Assembly: GCA_963853835.1 (NCBI GenBank) | Contig: OY970835.1 | Span: 37,584,047 to 37,648,046 of the forward strand | Direction: 5' to 3' | DNA: 64,000 nt | Source: Calendula officinalis | Lineage: Eukaryota > Streptophyta > Magnoliopsida > Asterales > Asteraceae | Shown: piece by piece, positions 10,154-21,146 of the stretch | How positions within the stretch are numbered: position 1 is the first letter of the stretch | How the letters are laid out: each line of letters begins with the position of its first letter | Translations under genes and position numbers: made by a program | The notes under the pieces: generated by a model | Seen by the model: only the letters and a program-made list of their open reading frames with translations | What the model was told of the DNA's origin: nothing | The model's database searches: none

Positions 10154-13100
10154 AGCATTCAGATCCCAGAAGAAGGAAGAACATGGCATATTGATAGTGG
10201 ATGCTCAAGGCACATGACTGGAAATCTGCAAATTCTTAAAGATTTCAAGTCATTTGATGGAGGATATGTGGCATTTGGTGAGAATCCCCAGGGAGGTAAG
10301 ATTACAGGTAAAGGTACTGTTACTAATGGAAAAATTACCTTTGATGATGTATTTTATGTAGCTGAACTAAAATACAATCTTGTCAGTGTGTCTCAAGTTT
10401 GTGATAAAAAGAACAAGATTCTTTTCACAGATATTGAGTGCATCATTCTTTCTCCTGATTTTATTTTAGATGAAAAATATGTTGTTTTAAGAACTCCAAG
10501 GAGAAACAATGTGTATTGCCTGGATATAGGGGGAGAACTCATTTCTACAAATGAGGTCAACTGTTTTATATCCAAGGCAAACACCACTGAATCAGAACTT
10601 TGGCACAGAAGGATGTGTCACACAAATTTTAAAAACATGAATAATTTAGTAAAAAGAAATCTGGTAATTGGACTACCTCAAAAACAATTCATGTGTGATC
10701 ATCATTGTGTTGCATGCCTAAAAGGTAAACAACACAAGACTTCTCATAAGTCCAAAACTGTGAACTCTATTTCTGTTCCTTTACAGCTCTTACATATGGA
10801 CCTTTTTGGACCTACAAATGTAATGAGTATTGGAAAGAAATAATATTGTCTTGTTATTACTGATGACTTTTCCAGATATACATGGGTTTTCTTTCTTAGG
10901 ACAAAGGATGAAACAAGTGAACTCATAAAGAACTTAATTATCAAACTGGAAAACACATCTGATCAAAAAGTGAAAGCCATAAGATGTGATAATGGCACAG
11001 AATTTAAAAATGCTAACTTAATTAACTTTTGTGATCTTAAAGGTATTGACAGGCAATACAGCTCACCTAGAACTCCACAACAAAATGGTGTAGCTGAAAG
11101 AAGAAATAGAACCATCATTGAAGCAGCAAGATCAATGCTAGCAGACTCAAAATTACCAATTACTTTTTGGGCAGAAGCTGTTAATACTGCTTGTTATGTT
11201 CAGAACAGAGTATTAATAGTGAAGCCACATTTTAAAACACCATATGAACTTTTCAATAAAAGAAAACCCTCTATAAGTTTCTTAAAATCATTTGGTTGTC
11301 CTTGTACTATTCTGATTACAAGAGAACAAATTGGTAAGTTTGACTGCAAAGCTGATGATGGAATCTTTGTGGGATACTCTACTCAAAGCAAATCATACAG
11401 AGTATTCAACAAAAGACTAAGGATAATTGAAGAAAACATCAATGTATCCTTTAATGAAAATGTACCTAATGAACAAGGAAATGGTCCAGATTGGCTATTC
11501 AACATAGACAATCTAACCAAATCCTTTAATTCTAATATGAATTTCAATGCAGGTAATTCAAATTGTCTTAATCAAAAAGAAGGAACATCATCTATTAATA
11601 CTGGTCAAGAAAAGATGAGATACATAATTGTTGATACTGCTCCCATAGTTAATACTTATATCAGTAATAACTCAAATATTGAAAGCAGTAGTAACTCTGA
11701 TAATGAGGTCAGTAGTAATTCCAATACTACTGGTACCAGTAACAGTACTGAAAATACTACTGGTCCCAACAATAACCTAGATTCTCATGATACTACTGAC
11801 ACCAGTAACAACAACAATACTACTGATCCTAATGAAGATAATTCCAGTAGCAACTCTGACCAAGATGATGATGAACCAAACATCCATGACAATGAAGAAT
11901 CACAAGATGAACAACTGCCTGAGACAAATGAGTCCAATCTTGAAAATCAACTAGTGGTTGATAAAGCTACAACTACAAGGACTCAAAAGAACCATCCATT
12001 AGACCTTGTTCTAAGTGATGTCAACTCACCACTACAAACAAGAAGCAAATTAAACAAAAGCTTAACTGCCAATATGTGTAATATAAGTTTAATTGCTAAT
12101 GAATGTATGTATGAATGTTTTCTGTCTCAGGATGAACCAAAGAAGATTCAACAAGCAATGAAGGACTCAAACTGGATTGAGGCAATGCAAGAAGAACTCC
12201 TTCAATTTAAATTACAAGCTGTTTGGACACTTGTACCTCTACCCAAAGGAAAAAGAGCCATTGGAACAAGATGGATATTCAGAAACAAGAAAGATGAAAG
12301 AGGTATAGTGATCAAGAATAAAGCCAGACTAGTAGCCCAAGGATACACTCAAGAAGAAGGAATAGACTATGATGAAGTATATGCTCCTGTTGCTAGAATT
12401 GAAGCCATAAGGATATTTATAGCATATGCTTCATTCAAGAAATTCAAAGTCTATCAAATGGATGTTAAGAGTGCTTTCCTATACGGGAAAATTGAAGAAG
12501 AGGTATATGTTTGCCAACCTCCAGGTTTTGAAGATCCAAAACATGGTGATTATGTGTTTAAATTGGATAAAGCTCTGTATGGCCTACATCAGGCACCAAG
12601 AGCATGGTATGACACATTATCATCATACTTATTGAAAAACAACTTTAAAAGAGGAGCCATTGACAAAACTTTGTTCACAAAGAAAGTCAAAAATGATATA
12701 CTACTGGTACAAATTTATGTAGATGATATCATCTTTGGCTCAACCAATGATTTATTATGCAAAGAATTTGAAGAACTGATGCAAATTAAATTCAAGATGA
12801 GCTCCATGGGTCCAATGAACTTCTTCCTTGGACTCCAAGTCAGTCAAAGAACTGATGGTATTTTGATAAATCAATCAAAATATGTCAAAGACACCTTGGA
12901 AAAGTTTGATTTGAAAGACAGCAAAAGTGCTAGTACTCCAATGGAAACACACAAACACCTACATCCTGATGTTGAGGGGGAGGATGTAGATGAACACTTA
13001 TATAGATCAATGATAGGCTCTTTGATGTACTTAACTGCATCAAGACCTGACATTATGTATAGTGTTTGTGTGTGTGCAAGATATCAAGCAAGACCCAAAG

Positions 13101-13660
13101 AACTACACTTACAAGCGGTTAAAAGAATATTCAGATACTTGAAAGGCAAACCATCTCTAGGTCTATGGTATCCACATGACTCACCCTTTGAACTAATAGC
13201 CTATACAGATAGTGATTATGGAGGTGAATGTCAAGATAGAAAATCCACTACTGGTGGATGTCAATTCTTTGGATCAAGACTGGTGTCATGGCAATGTAAG
13301 AAGCAAACAAATGTATCAACATCTACTGCTGAAGCAGAATATGTAGCTGCATCTGCTTGCTGTGCTCAAGTACTGTGGATTCAAAATCAACTTCTAGACT
13401 TTGGTATCTCTATCCTTAAAACTCCTATTTTTATTGATAATCAAAGTGCTATTAGTATTGTGAATAATCCAGTAAAACATTCAAAAACTAAACACAATGA
13501 AATAAGATTTCACTTTATAAGAGATTGTAATGAAAAGAAATTAATCAAAGTAGTTAAAATCCATACTGATGATCAATTAGCAGATCTTTTTACAAAAGCA
13601 TTTGATGTAGGAAGATTCAACTTCTTGGTTAGCAGTATTGGAATGATTTTAATAACCTAA
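10148..13660 (+). pseudogene. pol: Pol of element A, interrupted by one nonsense codon
   Basis: Same frame throughout, broken by TAA at 10841-10843 where B has CAA (a C-to-T change), just inside the integrase core. Domains in order: aspartic protease (DSG near 10193), HHCC and DDE integrase, reverse transcriptase (YVDD near 12716), and RNase H to 13660. The stop cuts off the integrase core, RT and RNase H. An ATG at 10970 begins the downstream open part but is internal and not a natural start. Apart from this codon it is about 97-98% like B by eye, so the loss is recent. There is no ATG at the 5' end; the first possible start is GTG at 10148, or the frame is entered by splicing at 10154. Confidence 0.92.
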
Positions 13661-14209
13661 AATCTCACTTAAAATCATGTGTAAAGTTAGTGTTGTAAAA
13701 TATTATTCTCTTAAGTGTTTTACTACTGGTATTGCTGTACTACTGGTGTGAAAGTGTATGCACAAAATACTACTGGTAATTCACTACTACTGGTGTATTT
13801 TAGGTTTACACAAATACTACTGGTAAGTCAGTACTACTGTTATTCACATATACTACTGGTCTTGTATGTCAATTGTTACTACTGATGTTTATAGTTACTA
13901 CTGATGTCAAAATCCTTAGTCACTACTGATATTAGTAGATACTACTGACGTTTTACTACTGATATCTTATTCACTACTGGTCTTTCATAAACACAATTAC
14001 CAAACTAACCCCCCATGAAAATAACCGTTATGTTATGATTCGAAGGATATTTTCGTAGTTTTGCAGGTTTAATCGAAAGATATAAAAGGCGGCAGACGAT
14101 TAATTTAGCATTATCTTCACTTCGATTCTCTAAACACCTCTCGATAAACCCTAGTTTACGATCAAAAACACTTCTTCTGTAACAAAATTCTTGCAAAATC
14201 TCAACAACA
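13661..14209 (+). promoter_or_regulatory. Pol-ORF3 spacer of element A: ACTACTG cluster and promoter-like region
   Basis: The left two thirds (13720-13985) is a dense run of about a dozen ACTACTGG/ACTACTGA motifs. Then comes a gene-like 5' region: TATAAAAGGC at 14081-14090, a CT-rich leader, a telo-box AAACCCTA at 14146-14153, and the ORF3 start in the strong context AACAATGGC. A TTTTGCAG acceptor-like site at about 14060-14067 offers spliced expression as an alternative. The same signals occur in B. Confidence 0.55.
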
Positions 14210-17200
14210 ATGGCAACTTTACAAACTCTCGATGTGCAAACCGATCTCAAATACTCAGAATTTCACAATATGGTTGCATTCTTAAAGAATCCCGACAGAA
14301 CAAAAGATTTCCGTCCAATCGTAAAATTTTTGAGAAATTCATATATACAGTTTGCCTTAACTGTAAAACCAAAATCATATCAACAGCACTTGGTGGATTT
14401 CTGGACCAATGCTGAGCGAACAGAAGGAACAACATCATCAATGATAAAATCTAAAGTAGATGGAAAGCACATCACAGTAACAGAACAATCAATCAGACAC
14501 CATCTACAATTACACGATGATTCAGGTATTTCTACTCTTCCTAAGGAATACATTGCTGAAATTTTGAACAAAATGGGATATGAGGGAAGACTTAATATAG
14601 TTACTTTTCAAAAGGGTCTTCTCTCCCCACAATGGAAATTTTTAATACATACCATTCAGCATTGTATTTCTCCTAAAAGAAGTACTTGGAATGAGTTTAA
14701 TAAGGCAATAGCCTCTGCTGTTGTCTGTTTATGCACAGACCAAGTATTTAATTTTTCAAACATGATATTTGATGGTATGTTGGGAAATCTTAGTTCTTCT
14801 AAATTTTTAATGTATCCCAGATTTCTACAACATATCATAAACTGTGAATTACAAAACTTGTCAACTCCTAAAAACATTTTTCTATTACCTGAGTTGAACA
14901 AGAAAGTTTTCTCAAATATGAGAAAACAATTTAAATTTTCGGGCAAGGAAACCCCTCTGTTTCCTAACATGATCAAAGATCAACCCAATATTGGAGAGGG
15001 TTCAACCATTGCTACAACCCAAGTTGAACCTCAACCCACTCCATCACCCCCAAATACAGCCCAAACACCAATCCATATAGCCACTCAATCACCAACCCAA
15101 ACAGAAGTCCTGAATGTGTCCCAGGAACTTGATATAAATCTGCAGAGTGCTACTCTTCACTCTGTGGAAGACCTACCAGACAAAACCAAAAATATTTCCA
15201 CAATTTATCATAGAAAGAAAATTTCTTCAAAGGACACCAGGGGACAAATCGAGTCACACCCCAGGCTCAAAGAGTTGTCCTCCAAGGAGGAGAGAGGACA
15301 TGAGGGGAGGGCTTTCACTACTGATGCCCCAAAGGTGGGTGCACAGGACAGTGAAAACATCTTTAGGACCCAAACCTCGGCAACTTTGAGTGATGACTCT
15401 TTTGAGGAGTTACTCAAAGGACCCCGGTGCCAAGAAACCACAAGGGGGGGCATCTCTGCTTCTTCTAGGAAGAAGAGAATGTCTAAAAGACCCAATGAAT
15501 CACCAAGCAGTGATGAGGGCAGATCTGTGGAATTGATGGAAAGGAAGGAAAACCTTAAAACCAATGTACCTGTTAGTGAGCCCGATGATCTTGCTAGATA
15601 GAGTGAGGGCAGTATTAAAATCACCCAATTGACGGCTAAAGTGGATTCCTTGGAATCCACTGTACAAAATTGCCATATATACTTAACTAACCAAGGGAAA
15701 ACCATGGCTGCAATGAAAAGGCATGTCAACACCATCAACAGAAGGATGAGATTATATGAGCACAGGCTTTATCAACAAGCCAAAATCATCAGACAATTGA
15801 AGAAAAAGATTGTTGATAGTGAGGCTCCACCATTTGAGCTCACTAAGGGGGAGAAGGACAATATACAGACAATGATTGATGAATCTATAGCAGCAGCAGC
15901 ATCCTCCCTTTTAAATCTAAAAGAAACAAATGTTGATGAAGGCCCAGAGATGATGGTGACAGAAGAAGAGCCTATTACTACTGCTACAATGGAAGAACAA
16001 GTTGAAAAGGAAATACCAATAGTAACCTCTACTACTGATATTATAGCAGTAGTAAATAAAGAAAAGGAATTAATAGCAGCAAATACTACTGATGCCCTAT
16101 CAGTAGTAACTCCTGAAGTAACACCAGTAGTAACTACTCTAGTTACTACTGAAGAGGAAGAACTACATTTTCCAGAGCTTATTGAAAGAGAGAGACATGT
16201 CATCATTACCAAACCACCAACACCTGATCAACCACTTATCATACCTGACATTGATGATAATGTGAATTGGTTTGAGGTTGATGAATGCTCACTTCCTCCA
16301 CATCCAAAAATACTTCAACAAAATGAACTTAGAACATTTTCTCCTTCAGTTATAATAAGTGGAGTGCCAGACATGAAATATATTCCACCTCCACCTTCAG
16401 CACACATTGGAAAGGGTAAAGAGATATATGATGAAGATTACCCAAACAGAGCTCTTGGTCATCACATGGTAAACAAGATTAATCATGTAAGAGCAGAAAA
16501 GCAATCCAGATGGAGAATTAAACACAGAAAATTTTTGGAGAAAGTGGAAATGTATCAAGCTTTAGTAGAAAAGAAAAAGAAAGTTCAAAGTACAACTACT
16601 GTTCAAATACCTGCTCAAATTAAAGATGTTCAGATAGAAGCCCAAGAAGCAGAGTTCAAAAGGATTAGAAAAGTAGAAGAGGAACATCTAAACTGTCTAG
16701 AAGATCTTGTAGCAGATTGCAAAAGAACAAAAGATGATTTACCAGATGATATATTTGAACAAAAGTCTCTTATGATAGACTTTCTAAAGACAAAAGGTCA
16801 CAGTGCAAAATCTTTTGGAAGAATGAAGATGATAACCATAATTGAAAAATACTGCACTGCAAAGAAAAGAGACTTGGCTGAACAAGAAGCTGAAGAATCA
16901 AAGAAAGCCAAAGCCAAAACTTTAGTACCAATCAGCTTAAATTTGCTCAAAGCTGGTAGTGTTACAACTGTTGGTAATACTTCAACTCCCCAATCACTAA
17001 AAAGAAAATCTGTTGATCAAGAACAAAGCTCCAAGAAGAAATCAAAACAACAAATTATACCTGTTCTTGAAATGCCAGTTGCTCCTCTACAGAACAATCC
17101 AATTCTTAACTGGAGAGTGATGCAGAACAATGTCATAGAGATTATAAGGGAAGACAAAGTAGTACAAAGATTCACTGGATGGTTACCCTTAATCAGGTCA

Positions 17201-17647
17201 TGTACAAGAAGTGATGTAATCAAACTTTTGATTATTGGGAAACCAAGAATGACAAAGAAATCATGGAAAGAATCTGGAGCTGGATATTTGACTAGAATGA
17301 TAGATGCTGCATTTTATCCAGACAATTATCCAGAACAATTTACAAATCCAGGTAATGTGTATGCTTGGAATGTAATTCCTACTGCAAATATGTACTTCTT
17401 TGAGAAATCAGGCAAAGTGTGTGAATTGTACTTATATGAGAAAGAATATCCACATTCTGAGAAGACAATGTATCAGATATTCATAAACACTTTGATGAAA
17501 CCTTATGATGCTGTTATGTTCCAAAACAAACTGAATTATTTTACAAAGAGGAACAGCAGATATATTATTGAACAAAGGCTTCAACAGAATCAAAGAACTC
17601 TTGAGAAAAGAAGAAAAGAACAAGAGGAACAAAAGAAACTTGATTGA
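14210..17647 (+). pseudogene. Third (post-pol) ORF of element A, one nonsense codon
   Basis: Counterpart of the intact 1144-aa ORF of B. It is in one frame from ATG 14210 to TGA 17647, broken by TAG at 15599-15601 where B has TGG (a G-to-A change). It has an N-terminal globular part, a Ser/Thr/Pro linker, a GC-rich basic middle segment (about 15190-15660), a coiled coil just after the stop, an acidic Thr-rich stretch built partly from ACTACTG words, and a conserved C-terminal domain ending in a charged helix. I see no signal peptide or membrane segment, so the label envelope-like is positional only. Function unknown. Confidence 0.85.
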
Positions 17648-17679
17648 TTAAAAGATGATCAATAAGTTTAGGGGGAGAT

Positions 17680-17853
17680 TGTTGGAGCAAAACACAGATC
17701 AACTTATTACTGATGCTGCAGTTAGTACTGACATACTTAGTACTGATGGGGCAGAACATATTACTACTGATGAAGTTGATGCTGGTGTTTACTATAACTA
17801 AGTTACTACTGATCATGAGAAGATTGAAGATACTACTGATCATGGTAGTTACT
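17680..17853 (+). repeat. 3' LTR of element A, left piece
   Basis: Follows the polypurine tract TTTAGGGGGAGA. It matches the first 174 bp of the 5' LTR with one difference seen (gttagTactg versus gttagAactg). Its last five bases TTACT (17849-17853) are the left target duplication of element B. Confidence 0.95.
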
Positions 17854-18470
17854 TGTTAGAGCAAATCACAGATCAACTTAGTACTGATGCTGCAGTTAGT
17901 GATAATTATGTTTATTACTGATGGGGCAGAAACATTTACTACTGATGAAGTTGATGCTGGTGTTCTCTATAACTTAGTTACTACTGATCATACAAAGATT
18001 GAAGATACTACTGATCATTGTAGTTACTACTGACGATGATTATGGACTTACTACTGATCACCAAGTTTACTACTGATGGTACTTATTTACTACTGGTGAT
18101 TGGTTTTACTACTGATACGCGTTTATGGAACATATCAAGTCCGAGATCTTCGCAGAGATAGTTATAGAATGTAAATCAATGTATATCGTTTATAATTAGA
18201 TGTAAATCGTATCCTAGAATAACTAGGGTAAATAGTTTAGCTTCAAGGACTATTATATATAGTTCCTTACGAATTGTAAACGTACGTGTGTATTGTTAAC
18301 TTAATAATATACATTGAAGCTTTTTGTGAAACTGTGTTCTTAATATTTCTCATATTGTTCATACAGTTCATTGTTCTTAATTATTGATATAGTGTTGATC
18401 CGCTGCAACTTCTATCATCAATTAGATCTAAGGTGTTTATTAACTTGTCTATAGTTAATCGATCCTGACA
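17854..18470 (+). repeat. 5' LTR of element B, with primer site downstream
   Basis: 617 bp, TGTTAGAGCAAATC to CCTGACA, with eight ACTACTG motifs in the first 280 bp. TATATATAG at about 18252-18260 is a TATA-box candidate. The primer site TGGTATCAGAG begins at 18473; its twelfth base is A where element A has C, one mismatch to the usual initiator tRNA-Met complement. Confidence 0.95.
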
Positions 18471-18558
18471 AGTGGTATCAGAGAGTATTGGTTCTAGATC
18501 TACTAATTGTTAAGAACAACAAAAAGTTTTAATCTTTAAAACACACACATTATTAATC

Positions 18559-21126
18559 ATGACTGATAATAATGAAAGCACTCAGGCCAACAAAATTCCT
18601 ATACTCACACCCAATAACTTTGGGATGTGGAAGAATCGTATTAAGCAATACATGCTTATTACAGATTATTCCATGTGGGAAGTCGTTTGTGAAGGAAACA
18701 AAACTGGTCAACTTCAAGCAAGTAGCTCTGCAACTGAGGCAGACAAACTTAAATGTGAGAAGGAGAAGAAAGATAAAGGCATCGAACTCAAAACTCTAAG
18801 CACTCTCTTACTGGCCATTCCTAATGATTATCAACATCTCTTTGTTGAATATGATGATGCAAAAATACTATGGGAAGCACTGGAGAAGAGATTCGTTGGG
18901 ACAAAGAGCACCAAGAGGAATATGAAGTCTGTTCTCAAACAAGACTTTGAAAATTTCAAAGGAAAGCCCAATGAAACACTCACTCAAGTGTTTGACAGAT
19001 TCAACAAACTAATTGGTGAACTCAACCAAGTTGGTGTAAAGATGGATCAAGAGGATGTCAACATGAAGTTTCTAAGGTCTCTTAGTGAAGAATGGGCCAT
19101 GTACACAGTGGTGTACAGACAAAGAGATGCTTTAGAAGAAAAGGAGTTAGATGAACTCTATAATGATCTCAGAGTGTTTGAAACTGAGGTAAATCACAAA
19201 AACCCTTCTATTTCTTCTAACAATGCTGCTTTTGTGTCTAGTACAGGTCAAGGACAGGAAACCTCCGCAGGAAAGGCTGCAGATTCTGAGGATACTGCAA
19301 GAGAATCCTTCTTCACTAGTCATGTGCATACTGCATTGATTAGTGATGACTTGGAACAACTGAATCCAGATGATCTTGAGGAGATGGATCTTAAATGGCA
19401 GATGGCTATGCTGAGCCTAAGGACCAAAAGATTCCTAAAAAGAACTGGAAGGACAAGCCTCAATTTCAACAAAGGTGACAAAGCAGGATTTGACAAAACT
19501 AAAGTCAAGTGTTACAACTGTAACAACCTTGGTCACTTTGCAAAAGAATGTCCTCAACCAGACAAAAGATCAAAATCAACTGCTCTTGTGTCACAACAAG
19601 GACAAGGATATGACTGGAGCTTCCAAGCAGAAGAGCATGCTCAAAATCAAGCTCTCATGGCCTTTACTGACAACAAAACTGAGGTAAAATCTAAACCTTG
19701 TACTCCTGAATGTGCTAAAATTATTAAAAATCTAGAAAAAGAAAACAATAAATTAAATGAAGATTTAGCAAAAGCAATCAGAAGAAATTATGAGTTTGAT
19801 GGGGTGATTGCTGATCAAGAACATCAAATAAAGGTGTACAAGATGATTGATCAACGGATCAAGGAAGAATTGCTTCAAGCTGTGGATGAGAAAGAGTTTT
19901 ATGAAACAAAAAATAAAGAACTAACAAGTAAAATAGAAGAATGTCAGCTTGAAATTGAACAAAACAAATTAACAATTAAAAAGTTTGAAAGAAGCACTAA
20001 AATTCTTGATGAATTAACTAATAATCAAACTACAGAAAAGGTTGTTCATGGGGTGGGATATCATGCTGTACCACCTCCATATAAAATCATTCCACCTCTT
20101 AAAAACAGTTCAGAAAGAATCATTAATGAATTAAAAACTGAAAATCAAACTGAATCATCTAATGAAACATCTGAATCAAATAATTCTTCTGATGATGAGC
20201 AATCAATTGAATTTACTATATCTCAAAGTGAATCACCAAAATCAATTGATACAAGTTTTCACACAGCTCAAAGTCCAAATGAATCTCCCAAATATAATGC
20301 AGATAATGTACCAAAAATTTTAACAAGGGGGAATGAAAGAAATAAAACACAACTCTTAGACCAAAGAATACCTGAAGGTGCTAAATATAAGAAACTAAGA
20401 TGTGTTATATGCAATAAAATGAACCATTTAGCAAAGGATTGTCACTACAATCCAATAAACTGCAAAGAGTTAAAAGAATTTAAAGTTCTTAAAGAAAATG
20501 CTAAAACTCAAAAGTTAAAAGTTACTACTGGTCATTCAGTAGTAAATAAAATTAAAAATCCAATTGTTGAAGATCCAAGATTTGGAAGAAGTAAACCAAG
20601 GTTTGTTCAAAACAGAAGAGCTGGAAGCCCAAAGTACAGCAATTACTTCAAGAATAATGGAAAATCCAATCAAAATAAACAATATTTTAAATTTTCCAAC
20701 ACCAGTAGAAACTATAACAAATTTACTACTGGTGTTAACCCTAATTATAATGCTGTATGGTACCAATACAAGAATACTACTGGTAATAACCCTTATTTCA
20801 AACATACTACTGCTCCCAAAACAAATTTCAAAAACACTACTGGTGCTAACTCTAAAAACACTACTGGTCATTCTAAACATGGTAAGTACCCAAATACTAC
20901 TGGTCCATCAGTAGTAAAGTATTCAAAAGCTAAAAACAATGGGTATAAACCAAGATCAGTAGGAAATTCTCACACCAGTAATAACTACAAAAGGACAGTA
21001 GTAAAACAAAATACCAGTAATAAACAAGTATGGGTACCAAAAGTCTTTAAAGTTAAATCCCCAAAAGCTCATTTCTCAAAGGATGAACCCAAGACATATA
21101 AAGCTTGGGTTCCCAAACTTAACTAA
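18559..21126 (+). CDS. gag: Gag of element B
   Basis: 855 aa, same architecture as A: Gag core, CCHC knuckle CYNCNNLGHFAKEC near 318-331, coiled-coil region, Ser-rich acidic stretch, second CCHC (CVICNKMNHLAKDC), and a basic Asn-rich tail with NTTG repeats. Two knuckles about 300 residues apart is more than the single knuckle of most copia Gags. It stops at TAA 21124-21126. The pol frame is open only from 21123, so the overlap is 4 nt, and I see no slippery heptamer in register. The start ATG 18559 lies 89 nt after the LTR. Confidence 0.94.
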   Translation: MTDNNESTQANKIPILTPNNFGMWKNRIKQYMLITDYSMWEVVCEGNKTGQLQASSSATEADKLKCEKEKKDKGIELKTLSTLLLAIPNDYQHLFVEYDDAKILWEALEKRFVGTKSTKRNMKSVLKQDFENFKGKPNETLTQVFDRFNKLIGELNQVGVKMDQEDVNMKFLRSLSEEWAMYTVVYRQRDALEEKELDELYNDLRVFETEVNHKNPSISSNNAAFVSSTGQGQETSAGKAADSEDTARESFFTSHVHTALISDDLEQLNPDDLEEMDLKWQMAMLSLRTKRFLKRTGRTSLNFNKGDKAGFDKTKVKCYNCNNLGHFAKECPQPDKRSKSTALVSQQGQGYDWSFQAEEHAQNQALMAFTDNKTEVKSKPCTPECAKIIKNLEKENNKLNEDLAKAIRRNYEFDGVIADQEHQIKVYKMIDQRIKEELLQAVDEKEFYETKNKELTSKIEECQLEIEQNKLTIKKFERSTKILDELTNNQTTEKVVHGVGYHAVPPPYKIIPPLKNSSERIINELKTENQTESSNETSESNNSSDDEQSIEFTISQSESPKSIDTSFHTAQSPNESPKYNADNVPKILTRGNERNKTQLLDQRIPEGAKYKKLRCVICNKMNHLAKDCHYNPINCKELKEFKVLKENAKTQKLKVTTGHSVVNKIKNPIVEDPRFGRSKPRFVQNRRAGSPKYSNYFKNNGKSNQNKQYFKFSNTSRNYNKFTTGVNPNYNAVWYQYKNTTGNNPYFKHTTAPKTNFKNTTGANSKNTTGHSKHGKYPNTTGPSVVKYSKAKNNGYKPRSVGNSHTSNNYKRTVVKQNTSNKQVWVPKVFKVKSPKAHFSKDEPKTYKAWVPKLN

Positions 21127-21146
21127 TCCTTTACTCACTTGTGCAG
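21028..21146 (+). other. Candidate intron joining gag to pol in element B
   Basis: GTATGG donor at 21028, TTGTGCAG acceptor ending at 21146, 119 nt, phase 0. The branch-like CTTAACTAAT lies 21-30 nt before the acceptor. It is positioned and sized exactly as in A (10035-10153). Splicing would produce a Gag-Pol fusion and retention would produce Gag alone. Confidence 0.5.

Noticed and set aside
10970..13660. A separate gene beginning at ATG 10970 in element A
   Set aside because: It is the downstream part of pol, in the same frame, opened by the nonsense codon at 10841.
15208..15738. 176-aa open frame on the minus strand inside ORF3 of A (and its equivalent in B)
   Set aside because: It mirrors the GC-rich part of ORF3 and has no domain; it is open only because the sense frame is.
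14210..17647. Calling ORF3 a retroviral envelope
   Set aside because: No signal peptide, membrane anchor or furin-like site is visible; position after pol is not enough.
21111..21130. Classic -1 ribosomal frameshift between gag and pol
   Set aside because: The codons before the gag stop (AAA CTT AAC TAA) do not form an X XXY YYZ slippery heptamer in register, and the frame overlap is only about 4 nt. Not excluded, but less supported than splicing.
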